Of a stretch of DNA of 64,000 nt, positions 63,128-64,000 are shown piece after piece. The DNA comes from Caballeronia peredens (GTDB lineage Bacteria; Pseudomonadota; Gammaproteobacteria; Burkholderiales; Burkholderiaceae). The stretch lies in the NCBI GenBank assembly GCA_001544595.2, contig FCOH02000011.1:1-64000 (forward strand), read 5' to 3'. The notes below the pieces were generated by a model. It was given only the letters and a program-made list of their open reading frames with translations, made no database searches and was not told the origin of the DNA. Position numbers and translations under genes: made by a program. Positions within the stretch are counted from its first letter, which is position 1. Each line of letters opens with the position of its first letter.

Positions 63128-63201
63128 AGGGATTACCCTGTTGCTTTTTTGAGAACGTGTTGCGCTGCAGCGTAAAAAGCGTATAGTTAGGGTTATTCCC
63201 T
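63128..63201 (+). promoter_or_regulatory. promoter with two flanking AGGG...CCCT operators
   Basis: TTGCGC (63160-63165), 16-base spacer, TATAGT (63182-63187). The core is bracketed by two inverted repeats of the same kind: AGGG-ATTA-CCCT (63128-63139) upstream and AGGG-TTATT-CCCT (63189-63201) at the expected transcription start. This is a classical repressor or bend-type arrangement for the small gene at 63226. Confidence 0.6.
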
Positions 63202-63225
63202 AGCTACTTACCCTGAGAGACGCTG

Positions 63226-63375
63226 ATGAAAACCACCGCTCAACAATCCCTGGTCGTTTCGTTCGGTTCCTGGCTGCGTTCGGCGAAGGCGGCAGTGCGC
63301 CGTGAGTGGGATCGCGCGCTTCAGCTGCATCTGCAAAACTGCGAAATTCTCGTCGAATCGTATCGCCGCAAGTAA
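63226..63375 (+). CDS. 49-residue hypothetical protein
   Basis: A small basic helical protein (MKTTAQQSLVVSFGSWLRSA then KAAVRREWDRALQLHLQNCE) with GAGAG before the ATG, a strong sigma-70 type promoter and a strong terminator after it, so a monocistronic, probably well-expressed gene. The WLRSAKAAVRREW segment could form an amphipathic helix. No family recognised. Confidence 0.7.
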   Translation: MKTTAQQSLVVSFGSWLRSAKAAVRREWDRALQLHLQNCEILVESYRRK

Positions 63376-63425
63376 GCGACACAAGCGAGCGACGCACGGC
63401 GGTATCCCGGTCGAGCGCATCAAGA

Positions 63426-63465
63426 CAACGCCCCGGAAGCTTCTGGCTTCCGGGGCGTTGTTCGT
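63426..63465. terminator. long hairpin terminator between convergent genes
   Basis: AACGCCCCGGAAGC (63427-63440) pairs perfectly with GCTTCCGGGGCGTT (63446-63459) around a TTCTG loop. The tail GTTCGTTG is only moderately T-rich, but the position between two convergent genes fits termination. Confidence 0.7.
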
Positions 63466-63484
63466 TGTGGGGCTGACCGCCGCT

Positions 63485-64000
63485 TCAGATCTTCAACCAT
63501 GCTGCCATGTCAGCCATGACCGGAGTCCAGTCGCCTTCCGTTTTCTGCCTCAGCACGGTCACGCCATCGATCCACGGCGTGCCCGTTCCTTCGCTGCCCC
63601 AGCGCCAGTCGCCCGACGTATTCACCGCCACGCAGGTGCGCTTGCCCATGCACGCCGCCAGGTTGGCCACGCTCGAATCCACCGAGACGACGGCGTCGAG
63701 CTGATCGATGCACGCGGCGGTGTCGTCGAAGTGGAAAACGCCAGGTGCGTAGCGAACGACATTTCCCGCAGGCACGCCAGGGTTCGCCTCCAAAGGGTGC
63801 TGCAGATTCACGAATTGCACGCGCTCAGCGACAGCGGCATCGAGGACGAGACGATCGATCAGCGCCAGCGGAATGCTGCGGCGCGCAGCCCAGCAACGCA
63901 TGCCGCTCCCTAATGCGGGCCCATGGCGTTGGGCGCAATCCCAGAATATGCCGATCAGCTTCTTGCCCGGCCGCTGCGCGCGAAGCTGCCGCGACCACTC
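63485..64000 (-). CDS. C-terminal part of a glycosyltransferase (GT9-like, probably TPR-linked), 5' end outside
   Basis: The frame is open to the window edge, so the 171 residues seen are only the C-terminus (an internal ATG at 63901 is not the start). The donor-site-like region LDAVVSVDSSVANLAACMGK then RTCVAVNTSGDWRWG resembles GT9 heptosyltransferases and the C-terminal domain of TPR-containing glycosyltransferases in Burkholderia, which carry the same VSVDTSVAHLAGAMGK-type motif. The acceptor is unknown. Confidence 0.7.
   Translation of the reverse strand, partial: EWSRQLRAQRPGKKLIGIFWDCAQRHGPALGSGMRCWAARRSIPLALIDRLVLDAAVAERVQFVNLQHPLEANPGVPAGNVVRYAPGVFHFDDTAACIDQLDAVVSVDSSVANLAACMGKRTCVAVNTSGDWRWGSEGTGTPWIDGVTVLRQKTEGDWTPVMADMAAWLKI

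Noticed and set aside
1..64000. tRNA, rRNA, CRISPR, insertion sequence or prophage signatures
   Set aside because: No clover-leaf T-loop consensus, no regularly spaced direct repeats, no transposase or integrase frames, and no abrupt composition change were seen.

Overview
The window is GC-rich (roughly 62-65% by eye), densely coded DNA with codon use and gene content typical of a beta-proteobacterium of the Burkholderia / Paraburkholderia / Caballeronia group. The best lineage markers are a bpeT-llpE-bpeEF-oprC (ceoR-llpE-ceoAB-opcM) efflux locus in its characteristic order, a DUF4148 protein, several Burkholderiales-type small membrane proteins, and a cobalamin cluster that mixes 'aerobic' and 'anaerobic' enzyme types. 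No rRNA, tRNA, CRISPR array, insertion sequence or phage gene was found. It looks like ordinary chromosome rather than a mobile region. Gene starts were chosen by ribosome binding sites and family alignment from memory, and several are uncertain.

Layout. (1) 0.2-2.7 kb: FAD aromatic-ring-type hydroxylase with a coupled DUF2783 protein, and mobB. (2) 2.9-6.8 kb: B12-dependent ribonucleotide reductase nrdJ, a 49-residue antisense-strand small gene, a DUF4148 protein and a GNAT acetyltransferase. (3) 6.8-14.9 kb: LysR regulator and RND multidrug efflux operon. (4) 15-18.7 kb: small membrane protein, polyphosphate kinase 2, an ornithine cyclodeaminase-family reductase, an IsdG-like haem-degrading monooxygenase and a DUF1428 protein. 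(5) 18.7-39.5 kb: cobalamin island. It contains a CobC-like phosphatase, a riboswitch with cbtBA (cobalt uptake), DUF1289-cobB-cobO, two small membrane proteins, cobE, a riboswitch with cobW-cobN-chlI-VWA, then divergent operons cobG-cobH-cobI-cobJ (riboswitch-controlled) and cobL-cbiD-cobK-cobM-DUF4186. (6) 39.5-44.3 kb: TerC, OpgC, DUF1328 and a sigma-54 activator. (7) 44.2-48.7 kb: ethanolamine ammonia-lyase eutBC, mnmH and an ArsP-type permease. (8) 48.7-51.2 kb: cyanide-insensitive-type cytochrome bd oxidase with a DUF2474 subunit. (9) 51.6-64 kb: YpfJ metalloprotease, waaC, PilZ/YcgR protein, DsbA-like FrnE, D-amino-acid-oxidase-type enzyme, OsmC, a broken LysR tail, a GAF-GGDEF protein, ChaA, an orphan amino-acid binding protein with an aspartoacylase-like hydrolase, an RbsD/FucU protein, a small gene with a striking promoter, and the end of a glycosyltransferase running off the edge.

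How the parts fit. Cobalt enters through CbtAB. The corrin ring is built by CobI, CobG, CobJ, CobM, CbiD, CobK, CobL and CobH, amidated by CobB, loaded with cobalt by CobN with ChlI/ChlD-type motor subunits (CobW as probable metallochaperone), and adenosylated by CobO. Three cobalamin riboswitches give feedback control. Two B12-dependent enzymes, NrdJ and EutBC, flank the cluster as consumers. CobA, CobQ, CobC/D aminotransferase, CobP and CobS/V functions are not in the window.
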